From positions 186,001-250,000 of the IMG/VR virus record IMGVR_UViG_3300041411_000080: 64,000 bases of DNA, one strand, 5' to 3'. The notes below the pieces were generated by a model. That model was not told where the DNA came from and did no database searches. It was given only the letters and a program-made list of their open reading frames with translations. Positions 18,772 to 26,102 of this stretch are shown here, one piece after another. The first letter of the stretch is position 1. Every line of letters starts with the position of its first letter. The DNA comes from a virus. The position numbers were made by a program, and so were the translations under genes.

Positions 18772-20016
18772 CATACCCATCTTCTTAAGAATCTCATCCC
18801 AGATCTTATTCAACTTAGTTACCACTACGCGCTTAACGTCTTCATCACCATTCTTAGCAATTTGATCCATCAGGACCTCACGACCACGAATGTAGAAGTT
18901 AGCCATAGTTGCAGAAGCTTTGTAGTAATCTGCGTAGAGTTTCTGCTTGAAGGTGATTACACGTTCCAAACCATGGATACAGCCAGTGATGTTCTCAACG
19001 GTCTGCACCAAGATATCTACTTCTTTCAGGTCATCGAAATTAGCGTTACGTTTGATGTTACGCATTTCTTTTGCCAGACGTTGTACTTGAATGATGTTGT
19101 GCGATGGTGCATACACAGGTCGACCAACCAAACGCTTCGGATGCATCCAGAACTCTGTACCCAGATGAGTAAAGAAGAAGTCAACATCGTCTTCAGCTAC
19201 TTGAAGTTCTTCGAGAGCTTCAGCGGTAACATGTAGATCAGTTGCAAAGTCAATACCGATCGCCATTGGTTTGTTCTGTTCGATGTGAGTCTTCAGGGAA
19301 GCCACGTCTTTCATCAACAGGTTAAAGGTGTAATCGATATCTTTGTCCGCATGGACAATAACCGAGTCTTTACCCTTAACGCCAAATGCAATCAGCATGG
19401 ACTCACTACGAGTCAACTTAGGATCGCTCAGTACTTGCTTAGCGATAGCGGTCATCTCTGGAAGCATGTCCACACCAGCCAGCTTGTTACGTACCAGACA
19501 ATCATTGAATGCGTTGTACATGGATTGCAGGTTAGAATCCAGAGCTTTCAACCGCATGCGGATAGTGTTCTCTGAGTTCCATACCACACGACACCAGTCA
19601 ACCAGCTTAATGACGTAGTCCAAGAACTTGAAGAACCACTCTTTCAAAGTAGTCCCGATCTCAGCCAAGGTAGCCTCTTGCGAAACGACTTGGTTAATCA
19701 TTGTACGGTTAGGTGTAAACATTCCCTCATAAGCTTCCAAAGCAACCTTTGGAGAGAGGGTCATAAACGGGGACATTCGATCACGGATACTACGCAGTGC
19801 TTTGATATCAGCAGCCGATACACCTTCATGGGAGATGGTGTGGTAGAGGTCACGTGTAGCCTTCAGGCATTCAACGGTAACAGCCAATGCTTGACCGGCG
19901 TCAACGTCACTTACCTCGTTTGGTGTAACTGGTTCTTCGGAGTGTTCTTCCAACTTATCCAGTACAGCATCGAGGGATTGGACTTGTTCGTCCAGAATTT
20001 GATCTTCAGTCAGCAT
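18769..20016 (-). CDS. Inner-body protein precursor, 415 aa
   Basis: A propeptide-like acidic N-terminus (about 1-45) is followed by SPKVALEAYEG at about 90-98 (A-L-E cleavage candidate) and, 35 residues later, the amphipathic helix LKEWFFKFLDYVIKLVDW. This is the architecture of the inner-body series at 2081-12043, so this is a detached member separated by the plus-strand structural genes. Strong AGGAGG precedes the ATG. The start overlaps the end of the 101-aa gene by 11 nt. A head-internal location is inferred from paralogy. Confidence 0.68.
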   Translation of the reverse strand: MLTEDQILDEQVQSLDAVLDKLEEHSEEPVTPNEVSDVDAGQALAVTVECLKATRDLYHTISHEGVSAADIKALRSIRDRMSPFMTLSPKVALEAYEGMFTPNRTMINQVVSQEATLAEIGTTLKEWFFKFLDYVIKLVDWCRVVWNSENTIRMRLKALDSNLQSMYNAFNDCLVRNKLAGVDMLPEMTAIAKQVLSDPKLTRSESMLIAFGVKGKDSVIVHADKDIDYTFNLLMKDVASLKTHIEQNKPMAIGIDFATDLHVTAEALEELQVAEDDVDFFFTHLGTEFWMHPKRLVGRPVYAPSHNIIQVQRLAKEMRNIKRNANFDDLKEVDILVQTVENITGCIHGLERVITFKQKLYADYYKASATMANFYIRGREVLMDQIAKNGDEDVKRVVVTKLNKIWDEILKKMGM

Positions 20017-20311
20017 TGCCGACCTCCTTTAGTTTATCTGCATGTAACTTCTTTCGAAGGTCATACATCTCGAGCCGGATAATCTCATTGATGATCTTAG
20101 CTCGTGCGATTTGTGTTCCGCGTTCAGGATCAAACGTTTTATAGTTAGCGACGATTGCATCAGCAACCAATCGCTCACCATTCTTAAGTCTGACCATTAC
20201 GACCACCACTGACATATCAGTATCAATGATGATCTTCTCCATGGCGATAAGAGCTTTAGCGGTGGCTTTAGTAATACGAGGGTGACGGGGGTTGTCATCG
20301 CTGGTATCCAT
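20006..20311 (-). CDS. Small protein, 101 aa, unknown
   Basis: A short helical and basic protein (MDTSDDNPRHPRITKATAKAL) with one hydrophobic strand-like block (IIIDTDMSVVVVMV). GGGAGT precedes the ATG. It overlaps the 415-aa inner-body gene by 11 nt, pointing to translational coupling. I do not recognise the family. Confidence 0.6.
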   Translation of the reverse strand: MDTSDDNPRHPRITKATAKALIAMEKIIIDTDMSVVVVMVRLKNGERLVADAIVANYKTFDPERGTQIARAKIINEIIRLEMYDLRKKLHADKLKEVGNAD

Positions 20312-20322
20312 AGCCTACTCCC

Positions 20323-20763
20323 TTAGCCTTCGCTTGCGAGCGTCGACAGAACCATACGCATACCGTTCTGGGCACGCATGAATTCAAGGTTAGTGAGCAG
20401 TGCAGTGGCAGCAACGGTCTCAGCACCAGTCTGATGTTGTTCAGCGGTGTGGGACTTCATAGCGGCTTCCATGATGGAGATATCGCAACCACCAACAATC
20501 AGTTCGTGACGGATAGAAATAACCTGCTTGAAGATTTCCAGAGCCAGTTTAGAGTCCAGCGAGATGTTCTCGTTGATCTGGCTAATTACCTTACGTGCTT
20601 CATCAGCATAATCGGCAGCGTTGTCGATAGCAGACTTAGCTGGGTCGATAGGGAAGTGATAACCCAGAGCGTTAGCAACCATCATAGCCCGAAGGATGCG
20701 GTCATTGCCTTCCTGGGTCTTTACTTCTTTCAGGTATTTCGAGATTTCATAACCAATACGCAT
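20323..20763 (-). CDS. Helical protein, 146 aa, unknown
   Basis: Almost entirely helical in appearance (SAIDNAADYADEARKVISQINENI), with no membrane segment. It lies in a run of four minus-strand genes spaced 11-12 nt or overlapping, between the metallopeptidase and an inner-body gene. AAGGT lies upstream of the ATG. A virion or head-assembly role is only contextual. Confidence 0.6.
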   Translation of the reverse strand: MRIGYEISKYLKEVKTQEGNDRILRAMMVANALGYHFPIDPAKSAIDNAADYADEARKVISQINENISLDSKLALEIFKQVISIRHELIVGGCDISIMEAAMKSHTAEQHQTGAETVAATALLTNLEFMRAQNGMRMVLSTLASEG

Positions 20764-20775
20764 TGTGAGGTACCT

Positions 20776-22044
20776 TTACAGTTTACGGAGTTTGTGTGCC
20801 TGTAGGAACAGGTCGTTGTTCATGAGTGATTCTAAATCATCTTCAACCTTAGTATTCTGTCGTTGCTTACGCAGATCAGGGCGGAAGAAATTAACAAAAC
20901 TTTCGATTACCGAAGTGTTAGTAGAATACTCTTTGACGATAGCGTCAATAGCATCGATGTCAGCTGTGATTTCATCACGACTAAGTGGACCAGGATTCTT
21001 TAGTTGAGCAATCAGGTCACGGCGTACTCGGATGTTACGCGTCATTGGGTCATCGTAACGTGCAGCTGTTCCATCATGGATCAGAGGATCGTACATGATC
21101 ATCCCGATTACAGCTACCGGTAACAAGACCAAGCTAACTAGGACCTTTGCTGTTTCAGCATACCAACGGCGCCCATGCAGTTGTGGGTCACCGTAGTGGC
21201 GGTCATGCTTATAGTTACTACTCACCAGATACTTGCCATAACCTAGACGAGTAGCGAACATATCGGCAAGCTGCTCTTCACGACGGTTAGCCATGATGGG
21301 GTTATTGGTTAGGTGGTGCCGTGGTGCACCCTTCAGCAAGCTGAGTATAACCCGCTTAGCATTCTCTTCAGTTTTACCGCTCATGAACTCATCACGGATA
21401 TCCTGAGGAACGTTCTCGTCAATCCAACGTTGGTTAAAGATATCCAACTTGAGTTTGTTAGGCTTTTTGCCCAATAGGATTTCGATACCGTCTGTCAGAT
21501 AGTAGTTCAACCAGATGTAATCACCTAGAGTCATGAACGTATTGAAGATGTGACCGAACTCATGGAGTAGTGTTGCAATCAGTTCGTTCTGAGTATAGAA
21601 CTCTGGATTGAAGAAGATCCAATCTGTAAAGAACAGTTTAAACGAAAGTAGTTCAGCTAGAGAGCCTTTGACTGTTACGTTCTTAAGGTCGATCTCTAAC
21701 ACTTGATGTAACGATACACTATCGTCAGATACGATTTTGTATGCTGGATCAGCGTAGTACCTTGAACCTGAGTGACCATTGAACCACATTGCAGATATCA
21801 CACCTGCGGATGGTCCATCGATGGTAAACATGTCGATCGTTATATTGACTCCGACTACACGCTTAACGTCTTTAATAAACTTAGAGCTGATCTTACCCAT
21901 GTCGTCATAGAGAGTAGTGGGTTGGTCATGTGGATAAGTAGGCCATAGTGCACGCACATCCTTCACGTAGGTCTCTACCAACTTCACCAAGGGTGTCTTT
22001 GCTCCAATGGCTAGCATCTCTAATGAGATAATTTCTTTGTACAT
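20776..22044 (-). CDS. Zinc metallopeptidase with a membrane segment, 422 aa
   Basis: LLHEFGH at about residues 159-165 is an HExxH zinc-protease motif, and EEQLADMF some 95 residues later has the acidic residues expected for a third zinc ligand in gluzincin-like enzymes. A hydrophobic stretch VSLVLLPVAVIGMIMY at about 305-320 looks like one transmembrane helix, followed by a soluble tail of about 100 residues. GAGGAT precedes the ATG. It is the promoter-proximal gene of a four-gene minus-strand unit that includes an inner-body protein, so it may act in the virion or on host membrane proteins. It is unrelated in motif to the serine-type phiKZ prohead protease. Substrate unknown. Confidence 0.7.
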   Translation of the reverse strand: MYKEIISLEMLAIGAKTPLVKLVETYVKDVRALWPTYPHDQPTTLYDDMGKISSKFIKDVKRVVGVNITIDMFTIDGPSAGVISAMWFNGHSGSRYYADPAYKIVSDDSVSLHQVLEIDLKNVTVKGSLAELLSFKLFFTDWIFFNPEFYTQNELIATLLHEFGHIFNTFMTLGDYIWLNYYLTDGIEILLGKKPNKLKLDIFNQRWIDENVPQDIRDEFMSGKTEENAKRVILSLLKGAPRHHLTNNPIMANRREEQLADMFATRLGYGKYLVSSNYKHDRHYGDPQLHGRRWYAETAKVLVSLVLLPVAVIGMIMYDPLIHDGTAARYDDPMTRNIRVRRDLIAQLKNPGPLSRDEITADIDAIDAIVKEYSTNTSVIESFVNFFRPDLRKQRQNTKVEDDLESLMNNDLFLQAHKLRKL

Positions 22045-22118
22045 GGGAGATCCTCAATTGTAATCATAAAGATTGTGTTAAGAAATACTTGAGAGTGCTC
22101 ATCTAATGTAGACTAGAC

Positions 22119-22188
22119 TAAGAGCAACGGAGGGGGGCTTTTTATTTTAATTAATATAAGCGATTAGCTTATAGCCTTATTGCTCTTA
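22119..22188. other. Nested inverted repeats in a divergent intergenic region
   Basis: A 9-bp inverted repeat (TAAGAGCAA / TTGCTCTTA) encloses GGAGGGGGGCTTTTTATTTT and a second hairpin, ATAAGC-GATTA-GCTTAT at 22156-22172. The 215-nt region separates the metallopeptidase from the DNA polymerase and is the largest promoter-bearing gap in this part. It could be a regulatory structure for either gene. Confidence 0.45.
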
Positions 22189-22213
22189 TCATTCATCTTC
22201 AGGATGAATAAAC

Positions 22214-22242
22214 TTGACCGTATTAAGTTATACAGCTATACA
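22214..22242 (+). promoter_or_regulatory. sigma70-like promoter before the DNA polymerase
   Basis: TTGACC (22214-22219) and TATACA (22237-22242) are separated by exactly 17 nt, close to the bacterial sigma70 consensus. They sit 18 nt before the ATG, which has GGGG as ribosome binding site. The short leader is unusual, and phage polymerases are expected to transcribe this genome, so this may be coincidental. Confidence 0.4.
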
Positions 22243-22259
22243 CACATTGGGGCACTGCA

Positions 22260-24365
22260 ATGAGCGAAGATTTCAAACAGGAAGATGTGGTAGGCATTGA
22301 AGCCAAACACATTACCTTTGTAAGTGAACGTGGTGGTCGTAATGACATGCACGTTGTGAAAGAAGTTGTACACCTTAAGGACAAGCGTAGGATTAGTCGA
22401 ATCAAAATGATTCCTAACTACGAAAGACCTTTCTATATCGATCCAGCAGTTTACAAAGAAGAACGACTGAGACCGTACAAAGAGAAGAAGGACTATATGC
22501 CGCTGAATAAGCTGCGTAAGTTCATGACTACTCAGTCTAAGATGCCATTTGCAGTAGCAAAGGCTTTGAAAGATTACAGCATGGGACCTAACCCAAGGAT
22601 GCGACAGTTAAGTCGTAGCCCTTACCTTTATGGCTCTGACGTAAGTTCTGTATGCTGCTTGAAGAACGACTATCGGACCGACTATCCGGGATTGATCTCA
22701 CGTAACACCGTAGCAGGTGGCGACATCGAGACCAACGTATACGAAGATGAGAACGATGGGCAGATCATCTGTATGTCTGTTACTCACAAGTCTAACGTAT
22801 ACCTTGCTTATCTGCGTCATTGGGTACAAGACCTTAAAGATCCCATTAAAGAAACGTTTGAAGAACTCGAACGTATTCCTGAATTGGTTACACTGCGTAA
22901 AGCGCGTAACCTGAACATTCAGATCGAAGTAGTAGAGACTCCAGCTGATATCGTTATTCAGTGCATGAAGCGATTGCATGAATGGAAGCCTGACTTCTTT
23001 GCCTTCTGGAACATCGACTTCGACATGTCCAAAATCTTGGCTACGTTGGAGCGTTATGGGATTGATCCAGCTGACGTGTTCAGTGATCCTAATGTCCCTA
23101 AACAGTTTAAGTACTTCCACTATCGTCAAGACCAAGCGATGAACACCACAGCTTCTGGTGTGACTAAGTCTAAAGGTCCAGAAGATCAGTGGCATTGGAT
23201 TACAGCTCCAGCTAGTTTCCAATGCATCGACTCTATGTCTACGTATCGCGTTACTCGTTTGGCTAAGGGTAAGGAATCCAGTTATGCGTTAGATGCAATC
23301 CTTCGTAAAGAACTAAGCGTGGATGAAGAGTCTGAGATTAAGACAGAAGAAGAACTCAAAGCCTTCATTAAGAACGCTAACAAAGCAATGGAAGACCGTT
23401 CGGGTAGTCACCCTTACTGGAGCGTATCGAACCCAGCTGAAGATGTTATCACAACCGAGACCGTTACTGAGACTATTGAAGTTGAAGACGACGATGAGGA
23501 AGAGACTGAGGAAGGGGAAGATGATGACACCGTACCAGACTTCGATGATGACGATACTGTATCAGCGATCTATGAATTCGAAGAACACACGTACGAAGTA
23601 GAACACCGTGAGCCAGTATGGAAATCGGTTGATGAACTCGTATGGGGTGTTAACGTTTTTGAAGGTTACAAGGTTAGCTTTAAGCTGAACTTTGGTAAGT
23701 TGAAGTTTGCAGAAACCGACCACCTGTTCGGGATCGAATGGCACAAAGTGATGCAGACCCAACATAAGGTCCGCTACGGTCTTTACAACATCATCGACAG
23801 TATTCGACTAGAACAACTCGATGAGAAGATCAATGACTTGGCCAGTTCGATTACATTGTTCTCTAAGTCTTCGGACTTTAAGAACTTTAACTCGAACCCT
23901 AAGCGACTCTGTGACGACATGCACTTCTGGTACCTTAACCGACCAGAGCCATGTGTGATTGGTTCTAGTTCTGACCAGATGGTTCATGACTTAGACAAAT
24001 ACGTTGTGGGTCATGATGGGTGGATCGTTACACTGCCTTCCTATATGGCAGGTCCTAATGGTGTTAAGTGTGTTAAAGACTTACCGGACTATCGTTCGTT
24101 GATCTGGACACACGTAGCTGACTTGGACATCGTATCGACTTACCCTAACGTTAGTCAGATCCTGAACATTGCTCGTGAAACTACGGTTATGGAAACTGCT
24201 GCCATCCAAGGCATTAGCGATCACCATAAACGTGAGCTGGGTGTTAACCTGACGGGTTGCCGTGTGAACGTTCTGGAGATTGGCCAGAAGATTCTTAAGG
24301 CTCCACGCTTGGATGTTATCCTTGCAGCTTATCTTGCCTCTAAAGAAACTGAAGTCCCAAAGTAA
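22260..24365 (+). CDS. Family-B DNA polymerase, exonuclease and motif-A part, 701 aa
   Basis: Exo I is seen as GGDIETNVY (about 155), Exo II as FWNIDFDM (about 250) and Exo III as YNIIDSIRL (about 507): the 3'-5' proofreading exonuclease. ADLDIVSTYPN at about 620 matches palm motif A (DxxSxYP). An acidic linker (EDDDEEETEEGEDDD, about 405-425) interrupts the exonuclease domain. The ORF stops about 80 residues after motif A, and neither motif B (KxxxNSxYG) nor motif C (DTD) is present here or elsewhere in the window, so the rest of the polymerase must be encoded elsewhere or be very divergent. The stop directly follows a -1 slippery heptamer. Confidence 0.82.
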   Translation: MSEDFKQEDVVGIEAKHITFVSERGGRNDMHVVKEVVHLKDKRRISRIKMIPNYERPFYIDPAVYKEERLRPYKEKKDYMPLNKLRKFMTTQSKMPFAVAKALKDYSMGPNPRMRQLSRSPYLYGSDVSSVCCLKNDYRTDYPGLISRNTVAGGDIETNVYEDENDGQIICMSVTHKSNVYLAYLRHWVQDLKDPIKETFEELERIPELVTLRKARNLNIQIEVVETPADIVIQCMKRLHEWKPDFFAFWNIDFDMSKILATLERYGIDPADVFSDPNVPKQFKYFHYRQDQAMNTTASGVTKSKGPEDQWHWITAPASFQCIDSMSTYRVTRLAKGKESSYALDAILRKELSVDEESEIKTEEELKAFIKNANKAMEDRSGSHPYWSVSNPAEDVITTETVTETIEVEDDDEEETEEGEDDDTVPDFDDDDTVSAIYEFEEHTYEVEHREPVWKSVDELVWGVNVFEGYKVSFKLNFGKLKFAETDHLFGIEWHKVMQTQHKVRYGLYNIIDSIRLEQLDEKINDLASSITLFSKSSDFKNFNSNPKRLCDDMHFWYLNRPEPCVIGSSSDQMVHDLDKYVVGHDGWIVTLPSYMAGPNGVKCVKDLPDYRSLIWTHVADLDIVSTYPNVSQILNIARETTVMETAAIQGISDHHKRELGVNLTGCRVNVLEIGQKILKAPRLDVILAAYLASKETEVPK

Positions 24366-24415
24366 CTTACCGGTGGAAGCGTCGCGGAGGATTTGAATGC
24401 TCCTCCGTTGGCGAC
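24356..24415 (+). promoter_or_regulatory. Candidate -1 ribosomal frameshift signal at the DNA polymerase stop
   Basis: In the polymerase frame the codons read GTC CCA AAG TAA. CCCAAAG (24356-24362) fits the X XXY YYZ slippery rule exactly, and slipping back one base avoids the stop. Eighteen nt later a strong hairpin follows: GTCG (24381-24384) plus CGGAGGA (24385-24391), a 9-nt loop, TCCTCCG (24401-24407), a 4-nt bulge, and CGAC (24412-24415). The -1 frame then encodes KVTYRWKRRGG and continues without a stop to 24733. The spacer is longer than in typical frameshift sites. Confidence 0.6.
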
Positions 24416-24442
24416 AAACGTTTCAGTGCACTCTTTGCCTAT

Positions 24443-24733
24443 ATGCCGGATGGACGAACTATCGAGTGTCATTATCAGTGTGATGTTAAAGGTTACAATC
24501 CAGGTGGTACAAACTGGAGAGACGGGAAAGGTAAACCTCCTTTGGATACGTCCATAGACCTCTGGGGAGCTTATAAAGATCTTTGGCGAGTGTGGGCCAA
24601 GGCTAACCCGGAACTCATGCGTGAGCTGGCTGTAGGCGCTCAAGCTAATGATCTGTGGTTAAGTGATTGCTTTGCTAATACCGACATCTCCCAAGCCAGA
24701 GCTTTATGCGAACTATTGAATGAGGGTTACTAA
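24443..24733 (+). CDS. Conserved phage protein, possibly expressed as a -1 frameshift extension of DNA polymerase
   Basis: The first ATG in frame is 24443, but no Shine-Dalgarno precedes it, and the frame upstream codes well back to 24359: VTYRWKRRGGFECSSVGDKR then FSALFAYMPDGRTIE. I recall a widespread phage family with just this beginning (basic, GG, CSS.GDKRFSA..A.LPDGRTIE..YQ.DVKGY), so the true protein very likely starts at or before 24359, where no ATG, GTG or TTG exists. The conserved C-terminus (LSDCFANTDISQARALCELLNE) is intact. Either it is fused to the polymerase by frameshifting or it has lost its N-terminus. Biochemical function unknown to me. It overlaps the next ATG by 1 nt. 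Confidence 0.65.
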   Translation: MPDGRTIECHYQCDVKGYNPGGTNWRDGKGKPPLDTSIDLWGAYKDLWRVWAKANPELMRELAVGAQANDLWLSDCFANTDISQARALCELLNEGY

Positions 24734-25257
24734 TGAACGAGGAAGCTAAGACGTTCGATGTAAAGAAACTAGACGGTGAAGCAACGACCGCTTACTTGGC
24801 TATGCCAGATGCAATTAAGTTGTTAGTCCGGTGGGTTGAATTACCTGACATGCACATGTTGAATGAGTTGATGGATGTAGCTGAGAAACTCAAAGCTATT
24901 AAGCCATTGCCTGAAGGAACTAACCTGTTCCGTGGATTCTATCCTACGTCTGCTTATCAAGACACTATGGGTTTGATGAAGCGGGATTGGTTGGGGGCTA
25001 ACGTAAAACCTCATCGTGCAGGTGAGACTTATACGTACGCTCTAGAACGTCCTCTAAGCTTCACTACAGATCAATCCATGGCTGAGGCTTACGGTTCAAC
25101 TGTAATACAGCTACACGGCCAACCAGAGGCTTACGTTTGGATTACAGACGAGCTTAACCTGTTGCTTGCCACAGCTAGACGTAAAGAAGCTAAATCGGAG
25201 AAAGAAGTGATTGTACTTCCTCCCTTCGATGCACACTTCACGATCCTTAAGTCATAA
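24733..25257 (+). CDS. Probable mono-ADP-ribosyltransferase, 174 aa
   Basis: The order of motifs fits the R-S-E class of ADP-ribosyltransferases: NLFRGF (Arg, about residue 65), ERPLSFTTDQSMAEAYG (Ser-Phe-Thr, about 109), and SEKEVIVLPPF (E-x-E, about 155-157, followed by the typical hydrophobic strand). Such enzymes transfer ADP-ribose from NAD to host proteins; T4 Alt and ModA modify host RNA polymerase. The length is that of a single catalytic domain with a short helical N-part. It starts in the stop of the previous gene (TAATGA), so it is translationally coupled. Substrate unknown. The call is from motif order only. Confidence 0.6.
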   Translation: MNEEAKTFDVKKLDGEATTAYLAMPDAIKLLVRWVELPDMHMLNELMDVAEKLKAIKPLPEGTNLFRGFYPTSAYQDTMGLMKRDWLGANVKPHRAGETYTYALERPLSFTTDQSMAEAYGSTVIQLHGQPEAYVWITDELNLLLATARRKEAKSEKEVIVLPPFDAHFTILKS

Positions 25258-25260
25258 ACG

Positions 25261-25278
25261 GCTTCCCTTCGGGGAAGC
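25261..25278 (+). terminator. Hairpin terminator after the ADP-ribosyltransferase gene
   Basis: GCTTCCC and GGGAAGC pair around TTCG, followed by TTTATGCCGTC, the most complete form of the recurring tail. It lies directly after the stop at 25257. Confidence 0.85.
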
Positions 25279-25365
25279 TTTATGCCGTCAATCTTATAGT
25301 TGTTACAAAACAGGTCAGCTGATATGATTGGATTAATGTTAAGTCTCACTGAGGGAATGTAAAGT

Positions 25366-26061
25366 ATGATCGAACAGTATCTAGCTTGGGCAGGATTTAG
25401 CAACACTGCCAACCCTGATGATCCAATGGTCAAAGGTGGGCAGGTAGCTTATGCAACTCCGGGTACTTATATCTGGACTGTCCCTGAGGGAGTTACATCT
25501 ATTAGCGTAGTGGTTGTTTCAGCAGGCCAACAAGGTCGTGCTCAAGCAGCTGCCGCAGTTAACGCCGGCCGCGGTGGGTCTGTACGATGGAAGAATAACA
25601 TACCGGTAGTACCGGGTGAAACTTATACCCTCGTGGTAGGTAGTGGTGGTATCGCACAGTCTGTTCCGTCAGGCACAGCTAGTGAACACCAGACTGATTA
25701 CGCATCTAGTGCATTTGGTTTATTCGTGGGAGTTACATCCGCAGAGTCTACACCAAAGTCTGCTGAGATCGGCGGTGGCGATGGCGCGAATGGTGGCTCA
25801 GGTACTGGTCAAACATTCTATGGTGGTAACAGTGCAAGCTTCAATGGTGATAACTCAGTCGTTAACGGTCAAGGTATCACATTACTGAACGTAGTCTCTC
25901 CACGTAGCGGTATTAATGGTGGACCATGTGGCGGTGGCGGTGGTGCAATCGCTGTAAGTAGTGGTAACCGTTCTTGTGGTAAAGGTGGTGACGGCGGTAT
26001 CCGCATCATGTGGGGTAACGGTCGTGCTTACCCAGGTACACAGATTGCTGATCGTCCATAA
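25366..26061 (+). CDS. Glycine-rich virion/adhesin-like protein, 231 aa
   Basis: A short N-terminal part (about 1-30) is followed by a domain that begins VAYATPGTYIWTVPEGVTSISV, as in many phage tail-fibre and receptor-binding proteins, and continues with Gly-rich loops (GGGDGANGGSGTG, GGPCGGGGGAIAV, GKGGDGGIRI). Such polyglycine-rich domains often pack as glycine helices and bind surface receptors. GAGGGA lies upstream of the ATG. It has its own region between two terminators, so it is probably a single-gene unit. The adhesin role is inferred from domain style. Confidence 0.65.
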   Translation: MIEQYLAWAGFSNTANPDDPMVKGGQVAYATPGTYIWTVPEGVTSISVVVVSAGQQGRAQAAAAVNAGRGGSVRWKNNIPVVPGETYTLVVGSGGIAQSVPSGTASEHQTDYASSAFGLFVGVTSAESTPKSAEIGGGDGANGGSGTGQTFYGGNSASFNGDNSVVNGQGITLLNVVSPRSGINGGPCGGGGGAIAVSSGNRSCGKGGDGGIRIMWGNGRAYPGTQIADRP

Positions 26062-26102
26062 CAGCATAAAGCCCCTGCAATTAAGCAGGGGCAATATGTC
26101 GT
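26059..26102 (-). repeat. 44-nt repeat, copy 2 (inverted relative to 18728-18771)
   Basis: The reverse complement matches copy 1 with one mismatch in the loop. Both copies touch or overlap the stop codons of the flanking convergent genes. Confidence 0.85.
26071..26092. terminator. Bidirectional hairpin between convergent genes
   Basis: GCCCCTGC and GCAGGGGC pair around AATTAA, between the stops at 26061 (plus) and 26102 (minus). It is the core of copy 2 of the 44-nt inverted repeat. Confidence 0.85.

Noticed and set aside
24356-24442. Sequencing or assembly error as cause of the polymerase stop
   Set aside because: Adding or removing one base would fuse the polymerase to a different conserved family rather than restore motifs B and C, so a simple error does not produce a normal polymerase. 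It cannot be wholly excluded without reads.
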